A DNA stretch of 64,000 bases from Epiperipatus broadwayi (Eukaryota; Onychophora; Udeonychophora; Euonychophora; Peripatidae): assembly GCA_028023455.1 (NCBI GenBank), contig JAQFVV010000276.1:1-64000 (forward strand), written 5' to 3'. Positions 28,934-41,869 of this stretch are shown piece by piece. The notes under the pieces are model-generated. The model saw only the letters and a program-made list of their open reading frames with translations. It searched no databases and was not told the DNA's origin. Position 1 is the first letter of the stretch; the number at the start of each line of letters is the position of its first letter. Made by a program: the position numbers and the translations under genes.

Positions 28934-31815
28934 TGAAGCAGATGATCTGATGCTCAGATCCTGCTTCACAGCTCACATCCAATCTCCTACCACCTAACCA
29001 TATTCAAACTCGTCCTTACACACGTATACACATAACTAATAATATATTTCTTTACCCAATAGTATAAAATAATGTAAACGTATGTGTCTTAATTTAATAT
29101 TTAATCTAATAATAATAATCTCATGTGTATGCAGGCGTAAATAATAAATATATATGTATATTTTAGCGTAGGAGATTGTGATTGAATTAATAGTATATTA
29201 TATATATAAGGTATTATATATGATACTTTATTATATTTTTCATATATAAGTTTGTAGCCAGAAATGATGCAATCTTGTTAGTTAGTCTCTCAAAAAACAA
29301 TAACCCGGAAGACCCTTTAGATTAAAATAGAAGATTACAAATTAGTAATAATAGAATAAACCCATTAGTGGAAATTGTCCACGCTAGCTTGTTTTAAAAT
29401 CACAAGATATATTATAAAAACAATCGTTCGAGAAACTGATAACAAACTTGCATTGTTTCAAACATCTTACCAGATAAGAGTATCCGGCTAAATGATTCCA
29501 AATGAAATCTAAGTGCTTAAACCGCCTCAGGTCCAGCAGTAGTTGCCTAGTTACAGCTTCAAAATCAAAAGTATAAATACTGCTGGATTTGAATCCACAA
29601 AAAGAGGGAGGAGATCATTAAATAGCCATGCTGCTAAATATAATCCTTGCCCGATGTAATTTTCACGCAATGTGTTGTGAGTAGTAAATTTCGCCTTGTC
29701 CCTCCATTCTAATATGCTGATCCCAGAAACGAAGCTTCCGTACTCCGTGCTACTGAACTTTACATATGTCTTTCCAATGAAATGAAGTGCTATCTCAAAT
29801 CATCCCACTACCCTAGATCTAGTGACAATACTGATAGACTGATTCCTAGTGAAATGCTTTTCTCAATCATCAAGGTAAAGAACTCAGACCGCTTATAATT
29901 CCTAAAATCCTGCCTTCTATGTAATGTGTATATTTTAAACTATATCTTTTAAATGTCTTCAAATATATATAACTCTATATAACTAATCTATGCTAAGCCT
30001 CTTATAAAATGTTTTTCTTTTATTTTATTTAAAAGCGGCCAATAATTTTTATTAACATTTTTACGTATTTATATTTTAAAGTTAATGCCAATAATATTCT
30101 AAAATCGCCAGCATATAACTTATTTTGTTTTCCCCACACATCATTTACTGGGTAAATAATTTATAATTGATAAAAACAAGTCTTATTTGGCTTGCCCAGA
30201 TGCTTGTGGTTTTAGAGAAATAAATTAATTATATTTTTCATGTTTACTGTTGAAAAACAGATTTGACATCTGTTTTTCCCATTCTCCTGTCTAAATAATG
30301 TGCTATCTTTTATCTTTCAACTATACTATATATGTAGATTTCATCTTAGCTATTATGACCACCCATTTCACAAGGACATAAATCAACCAAAGTTAAGATT
30401 TAATGCGTAATAAGTAATGAATAACATTAAGTAATATAATGTAAGGGGGAGGGGGACCTTAACCTTTTTATTCTATATTTATATGTATAATTATTATCCC
30501 TGTTTGCTTAAAGTGAAGCCATGTCATTATGCTGAATAGTTCATAATTTGTGGGCAATAAATACGTCCCAATAATCTTTAATTTCAGAAATATATTTATG
30601 CTTTATTAATAAGCATTTAGTGCATAAAGGTCATTCTATTTATATATATATATATTCGTGCTTCTTTCTTACATGAAGGCAACAGCAAAGTTGGACCCCA
30701 TCATCATCTCTCTGTCCTTAAATCAGGCTGTAAAAACCACCTGGGGGACATCCATGGTCTTATGAGCATGCTTTATATGGGGATTGCTCTGGAAAAACCA
30801 GAGTGATCCCCAGACATCCATAGTCTTATGAGCATGCTTTATATGGGGATCGCTCTGGAAAAACCAGCTTGATAGGCATAGCCGGCTGCCCTTCGTTTGT
30901 CAAACTGACCCTGCCAAAGTTTGCAGAAGAATTTGGTCACTTTTTCTTAGAATTTATGAAGCACACTCCAGGATCCATAAAAGGACCGACCCAATAAGCC
31001 ACCATGCATGCACCACTTTTCCTTATCTTATCATTCACCCAGAAGTATTCATAAGCCGTAATGAAATGATTTATTTAAACAAACATATAGCCATTAGTTT
31101 AATATAAGTCTTAATACGATAAATTTAGTATCGTTTGTATAAATTGTTCATTACCCATCCCGCGCATTAATTATCTAAAATTTCCAGTTAACTGTCATAT
31201 TAAATGTAATCAAATATTATCTGTTTTAAAATTATTGTTTGAAGTAATCAAATGCTCTTTTCATTTCTGGGGGTGTGATAGCATTCTAATAATCTATTCT
31301 AATAGCACTAATTTAACAAACACATACATATATTATTGGCATAGCCACAATTATAATGTTGTTGTAAAAATAAATCAAATAAATATATATAATAATCCTG
31401 AGGCTCACGTCGGCTAAATGACCCGACATAATTATTGTTAATAAACCTTAAATATATATACATCAAACTCAAATCCATGCTTTCTTTAGTTAAGATAAAT
31501 ATTAAGTTATTTCTTAAGCTTAAATATGACTAGGGGATCTCTGCTCTACGCATAATTAATATGTTATTAGGTTAGTCTATCATGAGTTAGCCTTGAGTCT
31601 TTTTGTGTCTCCGATGATCGATGCTGGCGGATGAGAAGTGGATTAATCAATGTCATCGGGATTGTTGCTCATAATGTTATAGATCTGGGGAATAGGCAAA
31701 TAGGGCAGAGTTCATGAGTGTTCCTGACCTGTGTATCTTGCGCACAATTGGATTCGAGGTACTTTTGCCTAGATGCTTGATCTTGTTACGTGAATATACA
31801 AATCCGACCGGTACA
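28934..31815 (+). repeat. Element 1 3' LTR (2882 bp)
   Basis: Matches 19292-22144 with scattered substitutions and indels. It lacks a 26-bp segment present at about 20737-20762 and carries an extra 66-bp tandem copy at 30747-30878. The small open frame of the 5' LTR is broken here. Confidence 0.9.
30747..30878. repeat. 66-bp tandem duplication within the 3' LTR
   Basis: GACATCCATGGTCTTATGAG begins at 30747, and its near-copy GACATCCATAGTCTTATGAG begins at 30813. Both run to CTCTGGAAAAACCAG. The 5' LTR has one copy, so the duplication followed insertion or arose in the source copy. Confidence 0.9.
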
Positions 31816-31833
31816 ATATATATATATATATAT
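31816..31833. repeat. (AT)n tract at the right junction of Element 1
   Basis: Continues the (AT)n seen at 19275-19291, so the element split an AT microsatellite. Confidence 0.9.
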
Positions 31834-32029
31834 CAAACCTGTCTAACACTATACTAGCAAAAATAAACATGCAAAACCATTAAACAATACAATACTAGAT
31901 TAAATCCAAAATTTTACCAAAATTTTTACACAACCATGGTTTCATCTACTACAAATAGACTTTCTCAAGTGAAATCAATCTAAAAAAATAACATATATAC
32001 ACACACAAACAAATCTTCCCATAATTCAT

Positions 32030-32675
32030 TTACAACTCCACCTTCCCTTAATGTTAAAAGAAGTCTTCATAATATTGATAGCCTCAGAATCAAGAAGATT
32101 TATCATCAAAGTCTCCTTTATTCTTCTTTTTAACTCATTCTTTTCATTAAAAATAACTGAAGCATTGTTACAATATTCTATGACCTTTATTCAATTCATT
32201 AATATATAAATCTGAGTTAAGATACCTAAGTTTAACTCTACTTATATACAACCTTAATCCTTTTATTAAGGCTAAACTTACTCTGGCCTATATAAAACTT
32301 ACCACAACTACATGGAATCTTATAAACAATACCAGGAATAGACCTACTATCAATAGACTGTTTTGAACCATTAAGTAATGAATTCAAATCAGGGCATTTC
32401 TTCCATGCAACCTTCCTTCTACCTAACAAATTACTATTCTTATAAACCAAATTATATATTGAAGCCTTAAATGGTAGTGACATATAATAATTATCCTTAC
32501 CAACAAAATTCTTACCATCAAAATCATGACTATAAACATTATTATTAAATACCACTTTTTTAATAAAATCATGATTATAACCCAATTCTACATATTCAGC
32601 TGCAAATTGACTTCTTTGAATATCAGCTTTATTATTAAAATTATTATTCTGACAACAAAAATTCAATAAAGTCAT
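32030..32675 (-). pseudogene. Penelope-like element C-terminal fragment with GIY-YIG nuclease
   Basis: The minus-strand frame 32675-32238 carries LPFKASIYNLVYKNSNLLGR, then IPGIVYKIPCSCGKFYIGQS and SLNKRIK. This is the GIY-YIG endonuclease start typical of Penelope-like retroelements (x-G-x-YKIPC-x-CGK-x-YIGQ). The frame stops at 32238, but after a frame change the next segment (to about 32030) reads VIEYCNNASVIFNEKNELKR and RRIKETLMINLLDSEAINIM, the usual continuation toward the protein end. The reverse transcriptase part is not recognisable to the right of 32675. It is a 5'-truncated, frameshifted copy. A different lineage from the copy at 63000-64000 is likely, because the GIY-YIG sequences differ. 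Confidence 0.82.
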
Positions 32676-32689
32676 TTTTTATGTATAAA

Positions 32690-34010
32690 AGGGTGATAAC
32701 TATTAACCTAATCATATTTCTCAAATTTTTAGGTTAATGATGTTTTGTTTTGTAGTCATTTTATAATTCAAAATTACATATAACATTAAATTTTAAGTCT
32801 TTTCTTTCCTTCCAAACTAGACATTTGAACAATTCAAATTTAATAACAGTTCTAAAAAAACAGAATATTGTAAAAATAATACCTGTAATATTTCAGTCTT
32901 AAACAGACAGATGTTCGGTTTAGAGGCATCATCACTTGACATGTTACAAATAAATTCTTACCCATTGGGGTCCAAATTTCATGGTCAGCTTCAGGGTAAA
33001 AATGAGTATCTGACTAAAAAAAGTTATATAGATATTTGAACAAATAAGACTTATTAAAATTTTTACTTCTTTGCAGTTTCAACTAAGTTTTTCAGCAACT
33101 CTCTAAATCCAATTTTCTTTCATTAGTAAAAAAATTTAGTACAAATTCTTTAGCATTTCCCTTTAACATATAAATTCTTTAGCATCCCTCTCAAATATGT
33201 GCATGGTTTTTTATAATCTTATATTGACAATCATCAAGAAACATGCCTTCCTTGCTTGTTCCTCCTATGTATTAATTTTCTATTGGCTGTTAATTATAAT
33301 CTGATATTAATTATTCACACTACTCAGACGATCATGTGATATTTTTGGAATTCCCACAATTTAAAAAAAAATCAAGATAAAAATATATAGCAAAATGAAA
33401 GTGAAATAAATATCAAATAAATGATCTAAACCAAGTTAATTTTATGAATGAATAATTTTAAAAATTAATTTCAACTTGATTGTAAATTTTTAAACAAATG
33501 ATTAGCTATCAAATGGTACTCAGAATTATATATAACATTTTATACTTTTTCCAATAAATAAAATTACATTTATACAAGCAAGTAAGCCCTTACACACACT
33601 TAAATTCATTCCATCTTAATTATCAAATGTACAGTTCTTTTCAACTATTTTAAATTTAATAATATAATTAAACAAATCAACCGTTTAATTTTATAACTAA
33701 TTTTAAGTTAATTTTTTTATTAAAATATACATATCTGTTTCTTCAAATTAAAGACACTATTTTATTAAGTTATTATTAACTACATATTTTAACACTTTAT
33801 TCCTTTATTTAGATCATCTCAACCCCAACATAATCAAGGTACATCTAGATCCACCGATTAATAGACGTTAAACTGTGCTCAATAATTTTAGCACAACTAT
33901 GAATAACATTAAATATTATATATCTAACAAGGGCATTCTGATCATTAGCAAGAATTATCTAAATCAATGTCAGTTATAAATATGTTAAATTTATGGGAAT
34001 TTCTGTGAGA
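32690..34010. other. AT-rich spacer, nothing recognised
   Basis: No coding, RNA or repeat family that I can support. The left part may be further decayed Penelope-type sequence. Confidence 0.45.
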
Positions 34011-34019
34011 ATTTTTTTT

Positions 34020-35510
34020 CCAGTTAATGTTACACCTACAACAAAACTAGCACTCTTTGGCCAAAGCCAAAGATCACTATACATAAATAACTGTATATAG
34101 TTGTTATGTATGTAACAGAATCCCATAGTGAACTATGTAAATGACAACCAACTATAAAAAATAGGTTGATACTAATCTATCACTTAACTTTATTGGTATT
34201 TAAGCTTAGATGAATGATTGTTCTAAATTCGAAAATAAAATTTTCTATTTTAATGTATGTACATATATATAATATTCGTATTTAAAACCTATAACATCGT
34301 AAAATAAATATTTAAAATACTCTCTAACCAAGCACAAGTCAAAATTTACCAAAAATAAAGTAATTGTTTAATTTTGTACTATATTTTTATATATAGAAAG
34401 TTGAGCAAAACACTTTCATTAAAAAGAATGAATATTTAAATCAATTCACAATATTGTATCTAAATATGTTTTAATTGATTTATTTACAATATTTAGATTA
34501 AAGAATTGTCTCAATTTAGCATTGCCAACAATGATTCAAATGAAAAGATGTAACATATTTATAGAGGATCTTCCAACATCGATCAACTATGAAAATATAG
34601 AATGATATCAATATATCCCATAGTTTGTTGATACTTACTCTTAGTTAATTAATGTTTTAGATTAGAGAATAAATTTTATCATTACTTTAATTTATATATA
34701 GGATAAATAATCTGAAATCATTAGTAAAATAATCAGGGGATCAACCAAAACTAGAAGTTTTAACCATCTCCAAACATCAATGGAACATCAGTTTTAATAA
34801 ATGTAACAATTAATATTTACATATTAACTATATATAATTGGAACTCTGACTTACATAAATGTCAATTAATTATATAAACATAGAATATTACCAATTTATT
34901 TCTTCCTTAACTTAGTGAATATTTAGGCTCAGTTAAATGATGTTCTAAATTAGACAGTGAATTTCTATTATTTTAATTTATGTAATATTGAAAAATGTTA
35001 GTAAGCCATATTTGAGAAAAATGTAAAAGAGTATGATAAGATTTAAATGTGCAAAGATAGCAATATTTGTCCAGTGAATTTTTGACTAATTAATTTTAGC
35101 AGTCAGACTCATGGCATAGACAATTGTAGGGCTTATTAAAGCAATAATAATAAGTAATTATCGTGCATAAACAGTAAATTAGTTGTTTACGTTAGCCATC
35201 TTTTTGAAAGGGAGATGCAGGAGTTTTTGTTAATAGCATATTTATCTCTGGCAGTGTGCCAGTTCTCTTTCACTTTGCATTTAGTAGATCGTTGTATTCA
35301 GAGCAGATCACACTAGTAGATGTAGGCCCAAAGGTGTAGTCAGAGCTGGATTCATAATTGTAAAAAATGATCTGGCATCAGTTTGAGTTTTGACATGGTT
35401 ATATAGGTACTGGGGTTGCACAATGTGGGTGGACAGGTTGGTTCATGATTTCATTTATGTATATACTGTGTTTGTTATTTTAATTTATATACAAAATAAA
35501 CAATGTGAAA
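34020..35510. repeat. Possible highly diverged repeat array
   Basis: Motifs such as GTTCTAAATTCGAAAATAAA / GTTCTAAATTAGACAGTGAA and TATTTTAATTTATGTA recur at about 34225, 34665, 34950 and 35480, with shared context but irregular spacing. This is weak evidence of old related units. No coding content. Confidence 0.35.
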
Positions 35511-35527
35511 TCACTATTTAAATATTC

Positions 35528-35974
35528 AAGGCAAAACTCTCTCCATACAGTAGTGCCACCCTGTGCCAATAAGAGTAATCAATGGATGCCAGAAGGCTTG
35601 TGCATAAAATCCCTATCTAATGCCTACTCATCCAATATCCCCAAACTAGTTTTTGGCTTGTGGCCATCATCAGTGAGGAGCCTTCCGGAAACCACCTTTT
35701 ATCTCCACTTAACTACAAAACCATGAGAATGAAATTGAAAACACAATAATATTTTCAATCTAAGCTCAATAGCTTATACAGTCATATGGGTCTGAACTCA
35801 ATTCCATACCCATACATTTTGGGGGCTTTGGCACTGATGATGTCCACAAGCCAGAAACTAGTCTGGGGATATTGGATGAGTAGGCATTAGATAGGGATTT
35901 TATGCATGAGCCTTCTGGCATCATTGATTACTCTGATGGCAATACTGTATGGAGAGAGTTTTGCCTTGTTTAAT
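35528..35974. mobile_element. Family B foldback element with ~150-bp inverted arms
   Basis: Starts CAAGGCAAAACTCTCTCCAT and ends with its exact complement. The arms continue for ~150 bp through CCTATCTAATGCCTACTCAT and CAATATCCCCA with few mismatches. The loop holds a GAAAACACAATAATATTTTC segment also found in the 319-2262 array. It is non-autonomous by appearance, with no open frame crossing the arms. No convincing target duplication is seen. Confidence 0.82.
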
Positions 35975-36539
35975 AACAATTATGTGCTAGTATAAGATAG
36001 TGATCATGTGATATTTAAATATTCATTGGACCAAGGCTGAGTGCAGAATTTTATTTGATATTTGGAGGTTGTTAAATTTGAGTTTTTGACTTGATCCTTT
36101 GAATAGTAATTTCATATCATGTACATATCAAGCATATATGAAATAATTCTTATGATCCCACTAAATTTCAAGTTGCATTTTCTAGCAGAAATACATAGTA
36201 TAAGAAAATATTTTAGGAATTTCTATTTTTATGTTTTTACTATTCATGTACATTTCACCTTGTTATATTTATCTTTCAATGTTACTCAAATTAATTTGAT
36301 GTTATTACTGTTTCACATATAGTTTGACTTTATTTGTGATTTATTTTTATGAAGTCTTAGCTATAACTTAAGTTGTTTTTTTTTTATCTTAGATGTCAAG
36401 AATAATCAAAAGATAAGAAAGAAAAATTGTTTATTTTATAGTTGTTTTTGTTTTTAAAAAAAATTGTTATTAACTCTTTGCTGGATCCTTATGCACAAAT
36501 TTAAAAAAATAACTAATTTGAAACTTTTTTCTCAAAGCA
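35975..36539. other. AT-rich spacer
   Basis: Nothing recognised beyond T-rich sequence. Confidence 0.5.
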
Positions 36540-37500
36540 ACTTTATTAAGTCACTAAAGTATGATCCACCTATGCAGGGACCACATTCTGTCACCTGCAG
36601 CAGTGGGCCATAGAGGCTACAATGTTACATTGATATTCTAAAACTGAGTGGTGACTCAAAGCAATAGAACTGCCTTATACAATAGATTAGATATTACATG
36701 TATATAAACACAAAATAAGAAAAAAAGGATATGAATTATCACAGATCAAATGTTAGTCAATCAAGGGGATGCTACGTCCATTTGAGGAGAGTTCATGCGG
36801 GACAATTGGCTCTCATACCACCTGAAAAGTCTCCAAGCAGCTCCCCCAAACCCATCCATGATCCATCAGACAGAACTCAGTTTAGCGAGAATGCAGACCC
36901 ACTCCTATGATGAGGTTAAGCCACTTTGGCTCCTGCCGTAAGTGGGTTATAATTAATCTGAGTGTCACATAGGTTCAGCATGTTCAGAATACCTACCAAA
37001 TCAGAGAGGGCTATGAGAACATTGCCAGATCTCTAAACCTGGGTGTGGTGATGATTGCTGATTGATCCTGCTGAAACAAATCCTCCATGACCATCATCTC
37101 TACCCTTGAGACTGAGAATTCAGGAAAAACCAATGATTAGATTTGTGGTCCCACTAGGTCCTCAGGTATGATTCTGCTTTACTGAACCTATTGAGTTCTA
37201 ATTCAAGTTGAGTTCTAATTTTGATGCTTAATTAGAGTTCCAATTATAAAATCTAACAGTTTGTATTTAGTGGTTACTTATATTAGCTTTTGCTTGATTA
37301 ATGGTGGTCATTTGCATAGAATAAAACGATTGGTGAATTGAGTTATTTTGGCTAAAACTGATTTAAAGTTTCTTGAAAAGGTGTAAAAGGTTAAAACAAG
37401 TGGTTACTTATGTTTATGATGCATTTTCTTACCAACTCCCGTCTTGAATATGTGAATCCTCCCATCCTTGTGGAGCCAGCAAGCAGTGAACTACTCCCGC
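36540..37500. other. Less AT-rich unclassified segment
   Basis: About 1 kb that is visibly richer in G and C than its surroundings (for example CAGCAGTGGGCCATAGAGG and CCTGCCGTAAGTGGG). I read both strands. No long open frame or known motif appears, although short runs on the minus strand (37110-36880) are open. A TTGAGTTCTAATT motif is repeated at about 37190-37215. It is probably a decayed repeat or a non-coding transcript, and no identity can be given. Confidence 0.4.
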
Positions 37501-38462
37501 TCGCAACAGGAAATGGATAGACTAATTTGAAACTTAAGCTTGACTTACATATGGGTAGAATAGTGTTTGTAGAGAATTAAATTATTTTTTTATTAAAATT
37601 AAAATTTAAAAAGCTTTTTTAAATTACTAAAGATAAAAGTTTTTTTTTTTTTTAAATTATAAAGATGTCAAAATTATTTTGAAAAGTAAAAAAAAAAAAA
37701 ACATTTTGCATCTAAACCTTCACTTATGTGAATACAATTTTCCCCTTCAAACATGTGAGTATTTTAATGCTTAAAAATTATTTACAGTTATAAACGCAAT
37801 ATATTTTATACATATAATTGAAAATGAAAGTATATTTCAAACGAAAATGTTAGTTTTCAAATAAATAAAAGTTTACTTTTTGCTTTGATGAATATAATTT
37901 AAAATAATCTTAATTAATTATATTAAAAATGATTGAATTTAGAATTGTTTTTATATGCTGAAAATATCTGCCATTTTGAAAGAAATAAGAAGCTAAATTA
38001 TATTAAAAATAAACTTTTAAAATAAAATATCATAAACAGCAAATTATACATACAAAGTAATGTCATTTCAAAATTAGGCTATTGTTAAAACTGCAATTAT
38101 CATTTCCAAAATACTTCAATGGAAGATCATTGGAGTGAAAACTTCAATTTTTCTTTGTTCTGCTGCAGCTATTTGTAATGTTATTTCTTTCAGATTGTTA
38201 AAAAAAATTCTCAAAATTACAGAAGTCTACAGAAGCTTTCAGAGAAAATAAACTTCATAGTATTTTAAACACACCTACAAAGGACATTACTTAGTAGAGA
38301 TTGAAAATATAAGGGTAACTGGACACTCAATTGTTTTCTACATAGTGATCAGCAAAAATGCCATATTTTTATGGTTTACTTAATATTTGGAATTATTTTT
38401 GCAATATTTGATTAAACACAGGTATAATCTACATACTTAGCGATTTAGATGTAAATTATAAG
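37501..38462. other. AT-rich spacer
   Basis: A/T homopolymers and AT-rich sequence. Nothing recognised. Confidence 0.5.
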
Positions 38463-39815
38463 GGATTTCAACACACACTTTCAAGCTCGCTTCAGCGATT
38501 CATTCTTTCTCATACAACCAATACACATGACAAACACATGTGAAAAATATAAATATATGTATTTCATGCTGAATCAGCACTCATCCATTGATCCAGATTA
38601 TGATCAACCACATACATATATAAACAGTTCTCAGTTTATTTTAAGATAGCAAATCTTCAAACATTAATAGATAGGCTTCAATATAATCCATCCTTCAATT
38701 CTTCATCCATTCATACCACTGATGATATGATAATAAAATGTCCAATCCCTTGTTGATGACATATTGTCATGTTCATGTTGACTTTAGGTCACTCTGAACC
38801 TTGTTGTATAAGATCTTATCCATTTAAATGCACACAAGAGGGGTGGGTAGGATGATTGAATACATGTATAATTTATATATTTGGAGTTTTAGAAGTAAAT
38901 TATGATGTTTAAAGACAGAATTTCGACCATCCTTCAACTAATCACCCTATCTCATACAACCAATGTGTATGACCACATACATGTGAAAAAAATAAATGAT
39001 TTCCAAAATGCATATTTCATGCTGAAGTACCACTCATCAGTTAGTCCAGGTCATTATATCCCACATAGTATATAATTAGTGCTCAGTTCATATTAAGAGA
39101 GCAAATCTTCAAACTTTAATGGGCAGGCTTGAATATACTTCACCCTCTAACTCTTCAGCCATCATAGCATTAAAATATGATGATATGAGTAAACTGATTA
39201 GTGCTGTTTCAGCACCAGGCACATATATTGGATATCATTTATCTTTTTCACATGTGTGTGGTCCTGTATATTGTTTTTCTGAGATAGAGCAAATAGATGA
39301 AGGGAGCTTCAAATTCTATATTTACATCTCTTACAATTTAGATATAAAATTTCAAGAATGCAAATTATATTTGTATTCAATCAAATAATACAGACTTAGC
39401 CTGTATCCTACCCATCCCTCTTCTGTGTATTTAAATGAATAAGGTCCTATATATGATGAGTCAGAGTGACTTAAAGTCAACATGGGCATGACAATAATAT
39501 TGGTATCACCAAGGAATTTGGCATTCCATCATTAGATTTTCAATAGGATGGATGGCTAAAGTATTCAAGGATGGAATAGATTGAAGCCTTCTCATTAAAA
39601 TTTGAAGATTTGCTAATTATTATAAACCAAGCACTGATTATATATGTGTGTGGGAGATGATAATCTGGACCAACTAATGAATGCTGATTCAGCACCAGAT
39701 ATATTTATTGGATATCACTGATCTTTTTCACATATGTGTGGCCATGTATATCGATTGTCTGAAAGAGTGGGGGTAGTTGAAGGGAGCTTGGATATCTGTG
39801 TTCAAACTCCTTGTA
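38463..39815. repeat. Family A cluster: two forward then two inverted copies
   Basis: Forward copies at about 38463-38870 and 38925-39150 (landmarks TTTCATGCTGAATCAGCACT, CAAATCTTCAAAC and CTTCAATATA). Inverted copies at about 39190-39330 and 39385-39815 (landmarks AGTCAACATGGGC, GAATGCTGATTCAGCACCAG and ATCTTTTTCACATATGTGTG). The result is a ~1.35 kb nested palindrome. Outer copies are full arms and inner ones truncated. The right end (GTGTTCAAACTCC at about 39795) resembles a tRNA B-box. An open frame across 39119-39388 is an accident of the junction. Confidence 0.78.
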
Positions 39816-40595
39816 ATTATTTTACACAATGTTCATGTAAAAATTATTTAAACTAAAAGGACACATTATTACAATTTTATTTCATTTGAATATATTTTTT
39901 AAAAATATATAAGTTAAATTCAATCATAATGAAAAATGGAAAATGATGGTGATATGATTATTAACTTTTTTCAATATAGTAAGTTTTAGAAATAAAGTTT
40001 ATTTGAGTAAGATTTTATTAATTTTATTTTTCATCTTATGAGCTCTTTTACACCTTGCAATCAGAAAAAGCTTCATGTGCTATCTCTCTATTATTATTTG
40101 CAAAGTTCAAATATGATTTTTATAATGTTTTTTTTTTTTTTTTTTTGCAGTCTTACATTTTTAACAAATAAAGTCCAAGTTATTATACTTTAATACAGGA
40201 GTAAGGATTTACTACTGAAATTAAATGTTGAATAAAAAATAAATTACCACCAGGGAAATCATTGGAAATGTTTTCACATGTTGAAGGATGACTCAAATAT
40301 GACTGATGGTGCCAACCCAGTTCGAGAGTAAATTATATTAAATATAATTTTATTTTATTGGAGGATATTTGTAACAATTTATGCTTTTTAAGAATGCGGT
40401 AAAGTAAAATAAATTTTTTTTTGCTAAATCTGTTGGTGTTTTTCTCAATGTAATTTTGATATTTTTATCACTTGTCAATTTATTTCTTATATTTATTACA
40501 TTTAAAAAGTTTTTTAAATAATAATTATTTTTAAAACTAATATAATTTTGCTTCAAACACTACTTAAGCAAAAAGTTGGATTGATAAAAAACTGT
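39816..40595. other. AT-rich spacer
   Basis: Contains a T17-18 run at about 40129-40146. No supported gene. Confidence 0.5.
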
Positions 40596-40647
40596 GAATT
40601 TTAATATATTTAATTTATCAAACCTGTTAACTAAATAACTATTACTT

Positions 40648-41000
40648 TGTTAGAAAAAACACTTATTTATCGTTGTTAATAAAGAAGAAGATATAAATTA
40701 ATATTAAAGTTTATCGGCTTAACGTTTTCGAGGAACAGCACACAACCTCTGTATTTTTGGAGCATGCTAGACAGTCTGGACACAACTTCACATCTGCCAA
40801 TCCCATAATATTGTGCTCAGAATCAATGGGCTACGTAATACTAGCTTACTTGAATATTTGCATATATTTTACTATACATTTTATGAAGGCTATGAATATG
40901 AGACATGGATCCTCGAAAACGTTAAGCCGATAAACTTTAATACTAATTTATATCTTCTTCTTTATTAACAATTATAAATAAGTGGGTTTTTTTTGTTACA
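40648..41000. mobile_element. MITE-like palindrome with ~88-bp inverted arms
   Basis: Left arm 40648-40734 and right arm 40910-41000 are near-exact reverse complements, centred on TTTATCGGCTTAACGTTTTC and AATAAAGAAGAAGATATAAA. They enclose a ~175-bp loop that is less AT-rich. The copy sits inside a direct duplication of host sequence (40596-40656 and 41066-41126, both with AATATATTTAATTTATCAAA and TAACTAAATAACTATTACTT). No open frame is seen. Confidence 0.82.
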
Positions 41001-41338
41001 TAATATTGAGAAGTAAAACTATATTTATTACTTTGTTAGAAATTCAGCTGAAAAAAACAAACATGGATTTTAATATATTTAATTTATCAAACCGGTTAAC
41101 TAAATAACTATTACTTTGTTAGAAAATCAGCTGAAAAGTTTATATTTTTTAAAAAAAATATATACAAAACTTTTGAATAAAAAATTAAGACTAATGAAGT
41201 TTTTAAACTGCCACTTTTTAGCTAAATTTAAAATTACTTTTTAGTTTCCCTTTTTTACTTAGTATTTATTTTGTTAGGTAGAGAAAATTGTAGTGGAAAG
41301 ATGAACCTATCTAAAAACAAAAGTTTAAAATCATAATT

Positions 41339-41565
<227 letters not shown>

Positions 41566-41772
41566 CATCTACCTAACTACAGTATATATTATCTTCACTA
41601 TCTATTCACCCATCTATCTATGTATCTACCTCTCTTATCTCTCTATCTCTTTATCTATATGTATATGTCTTTCTTTTGTATTTATCTCATTATAAATGTC
41701 CCTCCATTTTTTACTCATGCTATGCAAAAAAATATTTTTTCCAAGATAGCCTATTTTATCCATTATTGAAAA

Positions 41773-41862
41773 AAATCATGCTAAAAATTAAAAAAAATTC
41801 AGATCAAATACTAAAATCATGCTAAAATTTAAAAAAAAATCAGATCAAATGCTAATGGATAA
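41773..41862. repeat. 42-bp tandem duplication
   Basis: AATCATGCTAAAA and CAGATCAAAT recur at a 42-bp interval, two copies, embedded in A-runs. Confidence 0.8.
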
Positions 41863-41869
41863 ATGTTTC

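Larger units (their letters stand above)
19292..31815 (+). mobile_element. Element 1: Ty3/gypsy-type LTR retrotransposon, old degenerate copy
   Basis: A ~12.5-kb element on the plus strand: 5' LTR 19292-22144, tRNA-Lys-like primer site 22169-22193, a long leader, a broken gag-pol 24412-28239, a short 3' region and 3' LTR 28934-31815. The LTRs start TGAAGCAG and end CCGGCACA or CCGGTACA (TG...CA). They differ at many sites, often as CG-to-TG/CA changes, plus a 26-bp deletion and a 66-bp duplication, so the insertion is old. Both flanks are (AT)n. ATAT at 19288-19291 and at 31816-31819 fits a 4-bp target duplication, though low complexity makes it uncertain. There is no env-like frame after pol. 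Gag, Pol and tail are clearly related to Element 2 at 48723-60105. Confidence 0.92.
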
